This document shows, piece by piece, positions 1-7,916 of a stretch of DNA of 56,502 bases. The DNA lies in the NCBI GenBank assembly GCA_025923075.1, contig JAICGN010000017.1:1-56502 (forward strand). Reading direction: 5' to 3'. The translations under genes and the position numbers were made by a program. The notes beneath the pieces are model-generated. The model made no database searches and was not told where the DNA came from. It saw nothing but the letters and a program-made list of their open reading frames with translations. The stretch's first letter is position 1. Each line of letters opens with the position of its first letter. The stretch comes from Chitinophagaceae bacterium. Its GTDB lineage: Bacteria; Bacteroidota; Bacteroidia; Chitinophagales; Chitinophagaceae.

Positions 1-1413
1 CCCTATAGTTTGCAGCAATTAGTGAGTTTTGGCCTTAAGCCCTATGATCTGGTTTGGGTAGAAGGGAAAAGCGCTGCGTGGCGGTATCCCAGTGAAGTGG
101 ATTTGTTAAAAGACTATGCCCCGGCAACAGAGGAGCAACCTTACGACAGGTTTTACAAAAAACCGGAAGAAAAGCAAGTTGTAAAGCCAATAGCGAGGCA
201 GGAAGAAATCTACGCTGCCCCCAAACAAGAGGAAATCTACGCCGCGCCCAGGCAGGAAGAACTATACGTTATGCCAAAGCAAGAGAATCACGTCGTACCG
301 GTAGAAAATAAAACCGTAACGACAACCAAAAAGGTCTTTGTTTCCATGCCACAAAGTCACGTTGCTAAAAAACCGACACAACCAATACAGGCACCCACGC
401 CGAAAGTAATCGAGGAGCGGCCGGTAATTATTGAAGAAAGAAAAGTCGAAAGCAAACCAATTCTTGTAAAGGAAGAACCGGTCGTACCTGAGAAAGCAGC
501 CTGGCCGAAAGCGGAACCGGTCAAAAATGAAAAGAGCATATCCTTTAAAGAAAAACCCATCTTAAATGAAAACCCCGCTGCCCTCAAAGAAGAACCAACC
601 TTAAATGAAAAATACTCGGAGTCATTAGATGATATTAAAAGAAGATATACTGAAACATATCTGAGCCGTAAGAAGAAAACAAGATGGACCTCAACACATA
701 CTTCACTTGTGCAGGTGTTTGGTGGCGCGATATTCTTTTGCATGCTCGTTGTCTTCGCATACAAAAACTTTTCCGGCGAGGAGCAATCACAGTCAAGAAC
801 TACCTTAATTCAACCTGATAAAAGAAGTGTCAATACCGCAACGACAACTCCTACTCCAACCGCAATTACACCGGTTGGTACGGAAGCAAATAAGCAGCAG
901 GAGGAGAAAAGAAGACAAACGATCAGGGAAAAATTAAACCCACCTGATGAAACGCTCGCGATAAACACAAAGCAGCACAGAGATGAAGAGATTATCACGG
1001 GGAATGAGGTTGTTGCTTCGGAATACGAACCTGAAAAAAAGGCTGTCATGACGAAAGCGACTGAGGAAATAAAACCTGAACCTGTAAAACCCAAAACCCG
1101 TCCCGTTAACTTCAATCGACTTGTTAACGTAAAAGCCAACAATTATAAACAGCGGGCTTTTGGTGGCGTTATGAATCTTGAATTGACAGTTAACAATGAT
1201 TCAAAATATGATTTGGATAAAGTGATCGTTGAACTTCAATACCTGAAGCCAAGTGAACAGCCTATAAAAACGGAAAGAATAGTTTTTAACTCTGTTGAAG
1301 CAAATGGCTCACAAACACTGAAAATCCCTGACTACCTGCGCGGGGTTAAAGTAGCCTATAGAGTTACAGGGGTCGAATCTTCACAATACGAAAGGCAAAC
1401 TGCCGGTTTATAG
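1..1413 (+). CDS. GYF_2-like domain single-pass membrane protein, 5' truncated
   Basis: The reading frame is open from base 1, so the start lies outside the window; the TTG at base 10 is not a credible start because PYS just before it belongs to the same domain. The first ~40 residues (LQQLVSFGLKPYDLVWVEG, then WRYPSE) resemble a GYF_2/DUF4339 module, a small peptide-binding fold. A long charged, low-complexity linker follows, with tandem copies of a QEEIYAAP-like peptide (about 200-275 in DNA) and many KEEP/EKP words. One hydrophobic segment (about 712-770) is a likely transmembrane helix. The last ~95 residues look like a beta-rich C-terminal domain. The order suggests a cytoplasmic GYF module and linker with a periplasmic C-terminal domain. 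Function unknown. Confidence 0.75.
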   Translation, partial: PYSLQQLVSFGLKPYDLVWVEGKSAAWRYPSEVDLLKDYAPATEEQPYDRFYKKPEEKQVVKPIARQEEIYAAPKQEEIYAAPRQEELYVMPKQENHVVPVENKTVTTTKKVFVSMPQSHVAKKPTQPIQAPTPKVIEERPVIIEERKVESKPILVKEEPVVPEKAAWPKAEPVKNEKSISFKEKPILNENPAALKEEPTLNEKYSESLDDIKRRYTETYLSRKKKTRWTSTHTSLVQVFGGAIFFCMLVVFAYKNFSGEEQSQSRTTLIQPDKRSVNTATTTPTPTAITPVGTEANKQQEEKRRQTIREKLNPPDETLAINTKQHRDEEIITGNEVVASEYEPEKKAVMTKATEEIKPEPVKPKTRPVNFNRLVNVKANNYKQRAFGGVMNLELTVNNDSKYDLDKVIVELQYLKPSEQPIKTERIVFNSVEANGSQTLKIPDYLRGVKVAYRVTGVESSQYERQTAGL

Positions 1414-1466
1414 TTTTGCTTGCGGTATAAATAATTGAATTAATTTGCCGGATAGATTTCATCCGC

Positions 1467-2987
1467 ATGAAAAATATTCTATTGTTTGGTGCCGGCAAAT
1501 CGGCTACGATACTGATCGATTATTTACTTTCCAACGCAGAAAAAGAAGATTGGCAGTTAACCGTGGTGGATGCTGATATCAACCTGGCACAATCCAAAAT
1601 AGGGATCTCTTCTTATGGCAAGGCTGTTTCATTTGATATTAATGATGAAACGGATAGAAAAAGTTTTATCGAGCGGTCAAGCATAGTTATTTCACTTCTC
1701 CCCCCTACTCTTCACACTATAGTAGCCAAAAGCTGTATTGAATCAAACAAGAACTTACTGACTGCATCTTACATCGATGACGAGATCCGAAATCTTCAAT
1801 CGCAAATCCAAAATAAAAGCCTTCTGTTCTTATGTGAGATGGGTCTCGATCCCGGTATCGATCACATGAGTGCAATGAAAATTATTGATAAGATACATGC
1901 CGACGGAGGGAAAATTGTTTCATTTAAGTCACATTGCGGCGGTCTTGTCGCTCCCGAAAGCGATGATAACCCCTGGCATTATAAAATCAGCTGGAACCCG
2001 AGAAATATTTTATTGGCCGGAAAAAGCGGGGCCCATTATCGGGAAAATGCTGAAGAAAAAAGATTGAAGTATGAAGAACTTTTTACAGCCGATCGATTGG
2101 TTGAGATACCCGAAATAGGTTACCTGAGTTGGTATCCAAATCGTGACTCGCTCACCTATGCTCCTCTATATGCTTTGGAAGATGCAAAAACAATTATAAG
2201 AACAACACTACGCCATCCTGATTTTATGTATGGCTGGAAAAATGTGATCGATCTGAAGTTGACAGATGAAACACCACAATATGAGACTAACGGAAAACCA
2301 TTGTTAGATTTTTTTAAGGAGCACATGGAAAAAAATGGATTTAGCGATTGGCTGCAGAAGAAACTTTCAGAACGATTCGATCAAACGAAAGATCTATTGG
2401 AAAAATTGATGGAACTGGTAGAAGCGGAAAAAGAAGCAGAAGCAAGCGGCGGAGATATAGATAAAGATTTCATGGTAGTAGGTAAAGAAGGCGAATTGCA
2501 AAAAATGGATCTTGATAAAATAAAAACTGATGCAGCGGAGATTGTAGCCCATAAAATGCATGAAGCAAATCTTACGCTCAAACAGCTTTTTTTCCTGGGA
2601 ATGGATGATGATGAAACAATAATCAATAAGGGATTTTGCAGCGCAGCAGATGTGATGCAATTTGTGTTAGAGAAAAAACTTGCATTACAGCAGGAGGATA
2701 GAGATATGATCGTTATGCTGCATGAAATTGAATATATAGTCAACGGTCAACAGTCATCAGTTAACAGTTCATTAGTTGTGAAAGGGCAAGATAACCTACG
2801 CACTGCAATGGCAAAAACTGTTGGGTTACCCCTGGGTATTGCTGCCAAACTTATCTTGAACGGAACCATAAAACTCACGGGTTTACATATCCCTACCAAA
2901 AAAGAAATTTATGAACCCGTGCTGAAGGAATTGGAAAGCAACGGAATTAAATTTCATGAAGAAACAAAACAGGTGTATGAAATATAA
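1467..2987 (+). CDS. Saccharopine dehydrogenase family protein
   Basis: 506 residues. The N-terminus ILLFGAGKSA is a Rossmann NAD(P)-binding glycine motif, followed by VVDAD at the end of strand 2, which suits NAD(H) binding. The middle has the saccharopine-dehydrogenase catalytic-domain signature CEMGLDPGIDHMSA and SHCGGLVAPESDDNPW; the C-terminus has SSLVVKG and AMAKTVGLPLGIAAKL. The family interconverts saccharopine with lysine or glutamate/aminoadipate semialdehyde. Bacteroidota homologues are usually annotated saccharopine dehydrogenase C-terminal, but the true substrate is often unproven. The frame overlaps the following cupin gene by 11 bases, so the two are probably co-transcribed. 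An AT-rich sequence TTAATTTGCC about 25 bases upstream resembles a Bacteroidota -7 box. Confidence 0.85.
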   Translation: MKNILLFGAGKSATILIDYLLSNAEKEDWQLTVVDADINLAQSKIGISSYGKAVSFDINDETDRKSFIERSSIVISLLPPTLHTIVAKSCIESNKNLLTASYIDDEIRNLQSQIQNKSLLFLCEMGLDPGIDHMSAMKIIDKIHADGGKIVSFKSHCGGLVAPESDDNPWHYKISWNPRNILLAGKSGAHYRENAEEKRLKYEELFTADRLVEIPEIGYLSWYPNRDSLTYAPLYALEDAKTIIRTTLRHPDFMYGWKNVIDLKLTDETPQYETNGKPLLDFFKEHMEKNGFSDWLQKKLSERFDQTKDLLEKLMELVEAEKEAEASGGDIDKDFMVVGKEGELQKMDLDKIKTDAAEIVAHKMHEANLTLKQLFFLGMDDDETIINKGFCSAADVMQFVLEKKLALQQEDRDMIVMLHEIEYIVNGQQSSVNSSLVVKGQDNLRTAMAKTVGLPLGIAAKLILNGTIKLTGLHIPTKKEIYEPVLKELESNGIKFHEETKQVYEI

Positions 2988-3303
2988 AGTAACTGCTGAT
3001 GAGGCATTAATTCAATTGTTGGAGCAAACTGAGCTTCCGTTCACTGTCATGATAAAACATGGTACCATGTCGATCGAGTATTTTGCCCCAAGAAAGCTAG
3101 ATACACAAATTCCGCATAAACAAGACGAGATCTATATAATTGTTGAGGGGCAAAGTGAATTTTATCGCGATGGGGAAAGAATATCCTGTAAGAAAAACGA
3201 TATTTTATTTGTTCCTGCAGGTATGGAACACCGGTTTGAAAACTTCTCTGAAAATTTTGCTACCTGGGTTATTTTTTATGGCCCGGAAGGTGGTGAAAAA
3301 TAA
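2977..3303 (+). CDS. Small cupin-domain protein
   Basis: 108 residues from ATG 2977, which overlaps the end of the preceding gene; an ATG at 2956 would add seven residues (KKQNRC) that do not look domain-like. The sequence is a single cupin_2 barrel: IPHKQDEIYIIVEGQ corresponds to motif 1 (one His, then Asp-Glu), and DILFVPAGMEHRFEN to motif 2 with its metal-ligand His. The tail WVIFYGPEG closes the barrel. Such proteins bind a metal and a small ligand or act as dioxygenases or isomerases; the substrate cannot be read from sequence. Coupling to the saccharopine-dehydrogenase-like gene suggests a shared amino-acid pathway, which is inference. Confidence 0.8.
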   Translation: MKYKVTADEALIQLLEQTELPFTVMIKHGTMSIEYFAPRKLDTQIPHKQDEIYIIVEGQSEFYRDGERISCKKNDILFVPAGMEHRFENFSENFATWVIFYGPEGGEK

Positions 3304-3310
3304 GTCTATG

Positions 3311-4000
3311 TTAATACTCCTGTAATAGCTTTATTAACTCTCCTACCCCTTCGGTAGCTGATTTTTCAATTGCGGTTATGTTTGTTATCGCCGATGTATA
3401 CGGAATCCGTTTGTCAATAATATATTTTGGAATATTCCACGGTGCATAGCTTACAAGTCCTGCTGCCGGGTACACAACCAATGAAGTACCTACAACAATA
3501 AAAACATCAGCGCCTCTTACAATTGGTATTGCTTCTTCAATCTTAGGAACCGGCTCTTCAAACCAAACTATATACGGACGAAGCTGTCCCCCATCCTCAG
3601 CCACATCGCCTATTTTTATATCGCCTTTTATTTCATAGACAGGTTCATAATTTTTTTCGCTTCTCATTTTAAAAATTTCTCCGTGAAGATGCAACACATT
3701 TGTTGACCCGGCTCTTTCGTGCAGGTCATCTATATTTTGTGTGATGATCGTAACCTCAAAATTGTTTTCCAATTCTGCGAGGCCATGATGTGCAGCATTT
3801 GGTTGTGCATCTAACACATTTCTTCGCCTGTAATTATAAAATTCAAGAACAAGCTTTGGGTCTTTTCTCCAGGCACGGGGTGTTGCGACATCTTCGATAT
3901 TATAACCTTCCCAAAGCCCATCACTGTCACGAAAAGTTTTTAATCCGCTTTCTGCGCTGATGCCCGCGCCGGTAAGCACAACGAGTTTTTTCTTTCCCAT
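3311..4000 (-). CDS. cobB: Sirtuin-type NAD-dependent protein deacylase
   Basis: 229 residues, short like bacterial CobB. NAD-binding GAGISAESG is at residues 11-19, FRDSDGLW at 23-30, TQNIDDLHERAG at 87-98 and catalytic His at 106 (LHLHGE). YNYR at residues 55-58 fits the Tyr-x-x-Arg pair that favours acidic acyl groups (succinyl, malonyl) in SIRT5/CobB. The two CxxC zinc pairs expected between the catalytic His and RPYIVWFEEPVP are absent, so this is a zinc-less sirtuin. It converges with the cupin gene with 7 bases between stops. It probably removes acyl groups from lysines in cytoplasmic proteins. Confidence 0.88.
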   Translation of the reverse strand: MGKKKLVVLTGAGISAESGLKTFRDSDGLWEGYNIEDVATPRAWRKDPKLVLEFYNYRRRNVLDAQPNAAHHGLAELENNFEVTIITQNIDDLHERAGSTNVLHLHGEIFKMRSEKNYEPVYEIKGDIKIGDVAEDGGQLRPYIVWFEEPVPKIEEAIPIVRGADVFIVVGTSLVVYPAAGLVSYAPWNIPKYIIDKRIPYTSAITNITAIEKSATEGVGELIKLLQEY

Positions 4001-4096
4001 GCGCCAAAAATACTAAATCGTGCCACTGCTTAGAACCGCAGGCGATTAAACTAAAAACAAAACTATGATTACTATTATATTAACTTTTAACTGAAA

Positions 4097-4125
4097 ATAA
4101 AAAAGCAGATTCATTCTGAATCTGC
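4097..4125 (-). terminator. Intrinsic terminator after the EVE-domain gene
   Basis: A perfect 9-base inverted repeat (GCAGATTCA / TGAATCTGC) with a 3-base loop at 4105-4125. Read on the minus strand it is followed by a T-run (4104 downward). It lies about 40 bases past the EVE gene stop, ending the leftward transcript that starts at or near pdhA. Confidence 0.8.
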
Positions 4126-4164
4126 ATATCCGCTACATCATTTCAAATCTTATAAACCGTAGTG

Positions 4165-4575
4165 CTACTTCTCTCCCGCCAGCCCCATTATCATTTTATA
4201 TTCAACGTCAGTAACGGGTTGAACAGAAAGACGGCCAATGCGAACCAGCGCCATATTTGCAAGACGTTTGTCCTTTTTAATTGTGTCAAGTGCCACCGGC
4301 TTTTTTAATTTCCTTAGCGGTTTCAAATCGACCGCAGACCAGCGGTCATCATCCGTAGTGGGATCCTGGTAAGCTTCTTTTGTTACTTTAGCAATGCCAA
4401 CAATATCGGTTCCTTCATTGCTATGATAAAAAAATACTTCGTCGCCTTTTTTCATATTGCGTAAATGGAGCCGGGCTGCATAATTTCTGACTCCGCTCCA
4501 GCAGGTTTGCCCTTCTTTTACAAGGTCATCCCACGAATAAGTACCGGGTTCTGATTTTACAAGCCAGTAGTTCAT
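4165..4575 (-). CDS. EVE domain-containing protein (PUA-like)
   Basis: 136 residues from ATG 4575 (NYWLVKSEPGTYSWDDL), the standard N-terminus of this family. The open frame extends upstream to 4644, but that part translates an inverted repeat and is rejected. Landmarks are WSGVRNYAARLHLRNMK, GDEVFFYHS and GIAKV, then KDKRLANMALVRIGRLSVQPV, which together form the EVE fold. EVE proteins are PUA-like domains thought to bind modified nucleic-acid bases. It is the last gene of a leftward group (pdhA to EVE). The start codon directly abuts a palindromic repeat (4576-4600), leaving no room for a normal ribosome-binding site. Confidence 0.85.
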   Translation of the reverse strand: MNYWLVKSEPGTYSWDDLVKEGQTCWSGVRNYAARLHLRNMKKGDEVFFYHSNEGTDIVGIAKVTKEAYQDPTTDDDRWSAVDLKPLRKLKKPVALDTIKKDKRLANMALVRIGRLSVQPVTDVEYKMIMGLAGEK

Positions 4576-4672
4576 ACCCCAAACCCCTAAAGGGGCTTTT
4601 AATTTTTTTTTAAATGATTCTTTCAAATATAGGAAACTTCCCAAAGTCCCCTTTAGGGGATTTAGGGGCTTC
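4576..4672. repeat. Paired inverted CCCCTAAAGGGG-type repeat
   Basis: Left arm 4576-4600 contains CCCCTAAAGGGGCTTTT; right arm 4638-4672 contains AAGTCCCCTTTAGGGGATTT. Each arm is itself palindromic and the two arms are roughly inverted. The pair fills nearly all of the space between the EVE start codon and the LutA-like stop. It could act as an RNA structure or attenuator between the two genes, or be an interspersed non-autonomous element; the sequence alone does not decide. Confidence 0.75.
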
Positions 4673-4674
4673 TC

Positions 4675-5394
4675 TTACCAACCACTCGCCAATACATCAG
4701 CGATATGCATCGTCTTTAAATTATATCCACGGTTCTTTATATATCCGTCCAAATGCATAAGGCAGGAAAGATCGGTTGAGATAAGATAACTGGCTTTTGT
4801 CAATAATGCATTTTCAACTTTCTGCTCGCCCATGGCTATCGATATCGGTTCAAACTTCACGGCAAAGGTTCCCCCAAAACCACAACAGGTTTCTACATCA
4901 TTCATTTCGTGAAGTTCAAGACCTCTTACATTTGATAAAAGTTTTCGGGGTTCGTCTTTAATACGGCATTCTCTTAATCCTGCACAACTATCATGGTAAG
5001 TTGCCTTACCATTTAACACTGCACCTACCTGTTCGACCTGTAAAATTTTTACCATGAATTCTGAAAACTCAACAATCCTTTTGCTTAATTCTTTTACTTC
5101 ATTATGCACTGAAGAGTTATCAAGTAATTTAGAATAATAATTCCTTACAAAGCCAGCACAGCTTGCACTTGGGGTGACCATATAATCAGTTCCGCTGAAG
5201 TCTTTAACAAATTTCATACACACAGCTCTGGCTTCATCCCAAAAACCAGCGTTGAATGCAGGTTGGCCGCAGCAGGTTTGTTTTGCATTGTAAGTAACCG
5301 TGCAGCCGGTTTTTTCCAGCACTCTGACCATGTTAAATCCAGTTTGTGGATATAGCTGGTCAACAAAACACGGTATGAAGAGTTGTACATTCAT
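4675..5394 (-). CDS. lutA: LutA/YkgE-type (Fe-S)-binding oxidoreductase subunit
   Basis: 239 residues with two cysteine-rich CCG domains: IPCFVDQLYP with TCCGQPAFNAG near the N-terminus, and HDSCAGLRE with ETCCGFGGTFAVK in the second half. Length and motif order match LutA/YkgE, the (Fe-S) subunit of the LutABC L-lactate oxidation system, whose CCG motifs resemble those of heterodisulfide reductase and glycolate oxidase subunits. LutB and LutC are not in this window, so the partner proteins must be elsewhere or the gene works alone. It lies downstream of ribH by 100 bases that include a small GGCGGA palindrome. Confidence 0.82.
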   Translation of the reverse strand: MNVQLFIPCFVDQLYPQTGFNMVRVLEKTGCTVTYNAKQTCCGQPAFNAGFWDEARAVCMKFVKDFSGTDYMVTPSASCAGFVRNYYSKLLDNSSVHNEVKELSKRIVEFSEFMVKILQVEQVGAVLNGKATYHDSCAGLRECRIKDEPRKLLSNVRGLELHEMNDVETCCGFGGTFAVKFEPISIAMGEQKVENALLTKASYLISTDLSCLMHLDGYIKNRGYNLKTMHIADVLASGW

Positions 5395-5405
5395 GCCCCC
5401 TGTCC

Positions 5406-5420
5406 TCCGCCTCAGGCGGA
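5406..5420. repeat. Short palindrome TCCGCC-TCA-GGCGGA
   Basis: Perfect 6-base inverted repeat with a 3-base loop between the LutA-like start and the ribH stop. It is GC-rich against an AT-rich intergenic background and has no T-run, so it is more like an interspersed palindrome than a terminator. Confidence 0.6.
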
Positions 5421-5495
5421 GAAACTTAGATTGTTACAGGTTTATTGATAAATAATTTTCAAATCAGAGAATCCTTCTTTAAATCCCTTAATCGT

Positions 5496-5981
5496 TTAGG
5501 GTTGTAGGGTTATCATCTTAATTGCAGTCACTGCTGCCTCTTCTCCCTTATGCCCATGGACACCCCCGATCCTTTCATTTGCCTGCATTTCATTGTCTAC
5601 AGTTAATACTCCAAAAACCGTAGGAACAGGCAATAAAAGATTTAATTGTACCACACCATCTGTCACCGCTTTGCATACATAGTCAAAATGCGGCGTATCA
5701 CCGCGAATAACACAACCCAGGGCAACAAATGCAGCTGGCTTCTTTTTCTTACCGGCGCTCTCCCAATAATTTTTTATAGCAAAGGGGATCTCAAAAGCTC
5801 CGGGAACTGTTATCGTTATTATCTTTTTTATTTTATTTCCTTCTAACTTTTCTCTACATCCCCGTTCGAGCTCATCCACAATGGCCGCATTCCATTCCGT
5901 CTTTACCAAAACAATACAGGCATTCTTTTTAGGAATGCCTGCATTTGTATTTAAAAGTTTACTGTTGCTAACTTCTGCCAT
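5496..5981 (-). CDS. ribH: 6,7-dimethyl-8-ribityllumazine synthase
   Basis: 161 residues, typical length. The enzyme condenses 5-amino-6-ribitylaminouracil with 3,4-dihydroxy-2-butanone 4-phosphate, the penultimate step of riboflavin synthesis, usually as a pentamer or icosahedral 60-mer in the cytoplasm. Landmarks are KTEWNAAIVDEL, VPGAFEIPFAIK at about 59-70, ALGCVIRGDTPHFDYVC with the catalytic His at 98, and GVLTVDNEMQANER near the C-terminus. It starts 6 bases after the stop of the TPR gene, so the two are an operon. Other rib genes are not in the window. Confidence 0.95.
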   Translation of the reverse strand: MAEVSNSKLLNTNAGIPKKNACIVLVKTEWNAAIVDELERGCREKLEGNKIKKIITITVPGAFEIPFAIKNYWESAGKKKKPAAFVALGCVIRGDTPHFDYVCKAVTDGVVQLNLLLPVPTVFGVLTVDNEMQANERIGGVHGHKGEEAAVTAIKMITLQP

Positions 5982-5987
5982 CAGTGA

Positions 5988-6662
5988 TTAATTGTATACA
6001 CCAAGCTTTGCCAGGTATTTATCTGATTCATTGGCTGCAATCGTTTCTGGATATTTTTCTTTAATCTCTTTATAAAGGCCAATTGCATCATTGTTTTTTC
6101 CTGATCTTTCAGCAAGCGACGCAGCAAAAAATAAATACTCTGCAGACGCATGACGGTCATCAGGAAAATGATTCGCCGCTTTTTTATAATTGCTGATCGC
6201 TTCGTCGTTTTGTCCCAGCTCCGAATAGGCATCACCCAACAATTTATAAGCTCTTGCCTGCACTTGTTTTGATGATGTAGAAAATTCTTTTAATTGTTTT
6301 ATCGCATTATTGAAGTCACCGGTTCTCAGGTAACAGTCACCTGCATAAAAACGAGCCAGGTTACCCGCATCAGTCCCGCCATAATCTTTGATCACTTTTA
6401 AGAACCCAGGATTGATCCCGTCACCATTAAGCGCTTTTTGAAGACTATCCATACGATAATAGTCTTCGGCTTTATACATTGCATCAATAGCTTTTTCAGC
6501 CTTTGGTTTTTGAACAAAGCTTTTATAGCCATACCAGCCACCTACACCCAATACAATAACTGCAAGTACAACGGTAATTTGTTTTTGGTAGCGTGTCCAA
6601 AAATCCTGCGCCTTCGCAATTATTTCTTCATTTTCATGACCCGCATTTTTCTTCACTGCCAT
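5988..6662 (-). CDS. TPR membrane protein (YfgM/ancillary translocon-like)
   Basis: 224 residues. A cytoplasmic N-terminus of about 25 residues is followed by one transmembrane helix (ITVVLAVIVLGVGGWYGY, about 29-46), then a periplasmic region with TPR-like helices (FYAGDCYLRTGDFNNAI, KLLGDAYSELGQNDEAI, LAERSGKNNDAIGLY). This layout matches YfgM, a SecYEG-associated periplasmic chaperone-like protein, or general tetratricopeptide_21 proteins. It lies between pdhA and ribH with very short spacing (40 and 6 bases), implying one leftward transcript. Confidence 0.8.
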   Translation of the reverse strand: MAVKKNAGHENEEIIAKAQDFWTRYQKQITVVLAVIVLGVGGWYGYKSFVQKPKAEKAIDAMYKAEDYYRMDSLQKALNGDGINPGFLKVIKDYGGTDAGNLARFYAGDCYLRTGDFNNAIKQLKEFSTSSKQVQARAYKLLGDAYSELGQNDEAISNYKKAANHFPDDRHASAEYLFFAASLAERSGKNNDAIGLYKEIKEKYPETIAANESDKYLAKLGVYN

Positions 6663-6702
6663 TTAATCTTGAAATTTATTTAATTAGAAATCTTAAAAAG
6701 TA

Positions 6703-7728
6703 TTAATCGACTATAAAAGGATAATTCTTATCAACGTAAACATCTTTCAGCACTTCGTTGTCATCAGGCCATGGGCTTTCTTCAGCAAACTTTACCGATT
6801 CTGCAACGATCCCATCGATTCTGTCATCGATGGCCTTTAAATCTTCCTCTTTGGCAAAACCATTTGAAAGAATTGTTGTGCGCACCTGTTGTATCGGATC
6901 TTGTCCCTTATATTCATCTACTTCTTCCTTGCTCCGATATTTTTGCGGATCACTTATTGAGTGGCCTTTGTAGCGATAGGTCTTCATTTCAAGCAAAGTC
7001 GGCCCGCCTTTTTCCCTGGCTCTTTTTACGGCGCGACTTACCGCTTCATGTACAGCTTCAGCGCTCATTCCATTCACGGTGTCACCCGGCATTTCATAAC
7101 TATCAGCCAGTTTATAAATGTCAATTACATTACTGGTACGTTCTACCGAAGTACCCATAGCATAATTGTTATTCTCACAAATAAAAATTACAGGCAACTT
7201 CCATAACATGGCGAGATTGAACGTCTCATGCAAAATTCCCTGACGGGCAGCGCCATCCCCAAAAAAGCAAAGTATCACATTATCAGTGCCACGGTATTGC
7301 TCAGCAAATGCCAACCCGGCACCTGTTCCGATTTGCGCACCCACAATTCCATGACCACCCCAAAAGCCGACTTCCTTTCCGAAAAAATGCATGCTGCCAC
7401 CTTTGCCTTTTGCGCAACCCGTTGCTTTGCCATACAATTCAGCCATACAACTATTCACATTAACGCCTTTCGCAATTGCCAATCCATGATCACGATATGC
7501 AGTGATAAATCCGTCTTCAGGACGAGTGGCCGTCATACATCCTGCTGCAATGGCTTCCTGCCCGATATAGGCATGAAAGAATCCACGGATCTTTCCTTCC
7601 ATTTTGTACTTCTCTTCTGCCATTAGTTCAAACTGGCGAATAAGCTGCATCAGCTCATACCAATAGAGATATGTTTCTTTAGAGAATTTTGTAGCCACAG
7701 GCTTCAGAGTTGGTGATGTTTCTGCCAT
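6703..7728 (-). CDS. pdhA: Pyruvate dehydrogenase E1 component, alpha subunit
   Basis: 341 residues from ATG 7728; a TTG 18 bases upstream is rejected because a -7 box overlaps it. The thiamine-diphosphate motif runs from FFGDGAARQG to ENNNYAMGTS. HAYIGQEAIAAG and TAYRDHGLAIAKG are hallmarks of E1-alpha, and YRYKGHSISDPQKYR carries the phospholoop region. With E1-beta and the E2/E3 subunits it decarboxylates pyruvate to acetyl-CoA. No E1-beta gene adjoins it here, so the complex is encoded at more than one locus. It heads the leftward group pdhA, TPR, ribH, with a 40-base gap to the next gene. Confidence 0.93.
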   Translation of the reverse strand: MAETSPTLKPVATKFSKETYLYWYELMQLIRQFELMAEEKYKMEGKIRGFFHAYIGQEAIAAGCMTATRPEDGFITAYRDHGLAIAKGVNVNSCMAELYGKATGCAKGKGGSMHFFGKEVGFWGGHGIVGAQIGTGAGLAFAEQYRGTDNVILCFFGDGAARQGILHETFNLAMLWKLPVIFICENNNYAMGTSVERTSNVIDIYKLADSYEMPGDTVNGMSAEAVHEAVSRAVKRAREKGGPTLLEMKTYRYKGHSISDPQKYRSKEEVDEYKGQDPIQQVRTTILSNGFAKEEDLKAIDDRIDGIVAESVKFAEESPWPDDNEVLKDVYVDKNYPFIVD

Positions 7729-7743
7729 AAATTTAAACGGGGG

Positions 7744-7751
7744 CAAAAATA
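7744..7751 (-). promoter_or_regulatory. -7 box of the pdhA promoter
   Basis: On the minus strand the bases read TATTTTTG, an exact match to the Bacteroidota TAnnTTTG box, ending 15 bases before the pdhA ATG. The -33 element is not clear, so transcription from here is a prediction. Confidence 0.6.
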
Positions 7752-7832
7752 AGGCAAACTTGCCAGATTTCAGATTGCATATTTGAGATTTGGGAATGGT
7801 ATTTTTTATATGGTTTCCAACTTTATAGCCTT

Positions 7833-7860
7833 GGCTGCGCTTCCGTTACGACGCACAGCC
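7833..7860. repeat. GC-rich hairpin GGCTGCGC / GCACAGCC
   Basis: Eight-base arms with one G-T type mismatch around a 12-base loop in the 170-base gap between pdhA and the hypothetical gene at 7917. It stands out from the AT-rich surroundings. No T-run follows on either strand within a few bases, so it is listed as a probable interspersed repeat. Confidence 0.45.
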
Positions 7861-7916
7861 TGCAGTGAGCAACGCGCAGTGTTCGGGGTCCTGTTATTGT
7901 TTCCATAACACCTGTT

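Noticed and set aside
2738-2775. GTCAACGGTCAACAGTCATC-like words inside the saccharopine-dehydrogenase-like gene
   Set aside because: It looks like the word repeats, but the encoded segment (NGQQSSVNSSLVVKG) probably aligns with the family without a gap, so it may be chance; not counted as an insertion.
4576-4644. N-terminal extension of the EVE protein
   Set aside because: It translates the inverted repeat; the family start is at 4575.
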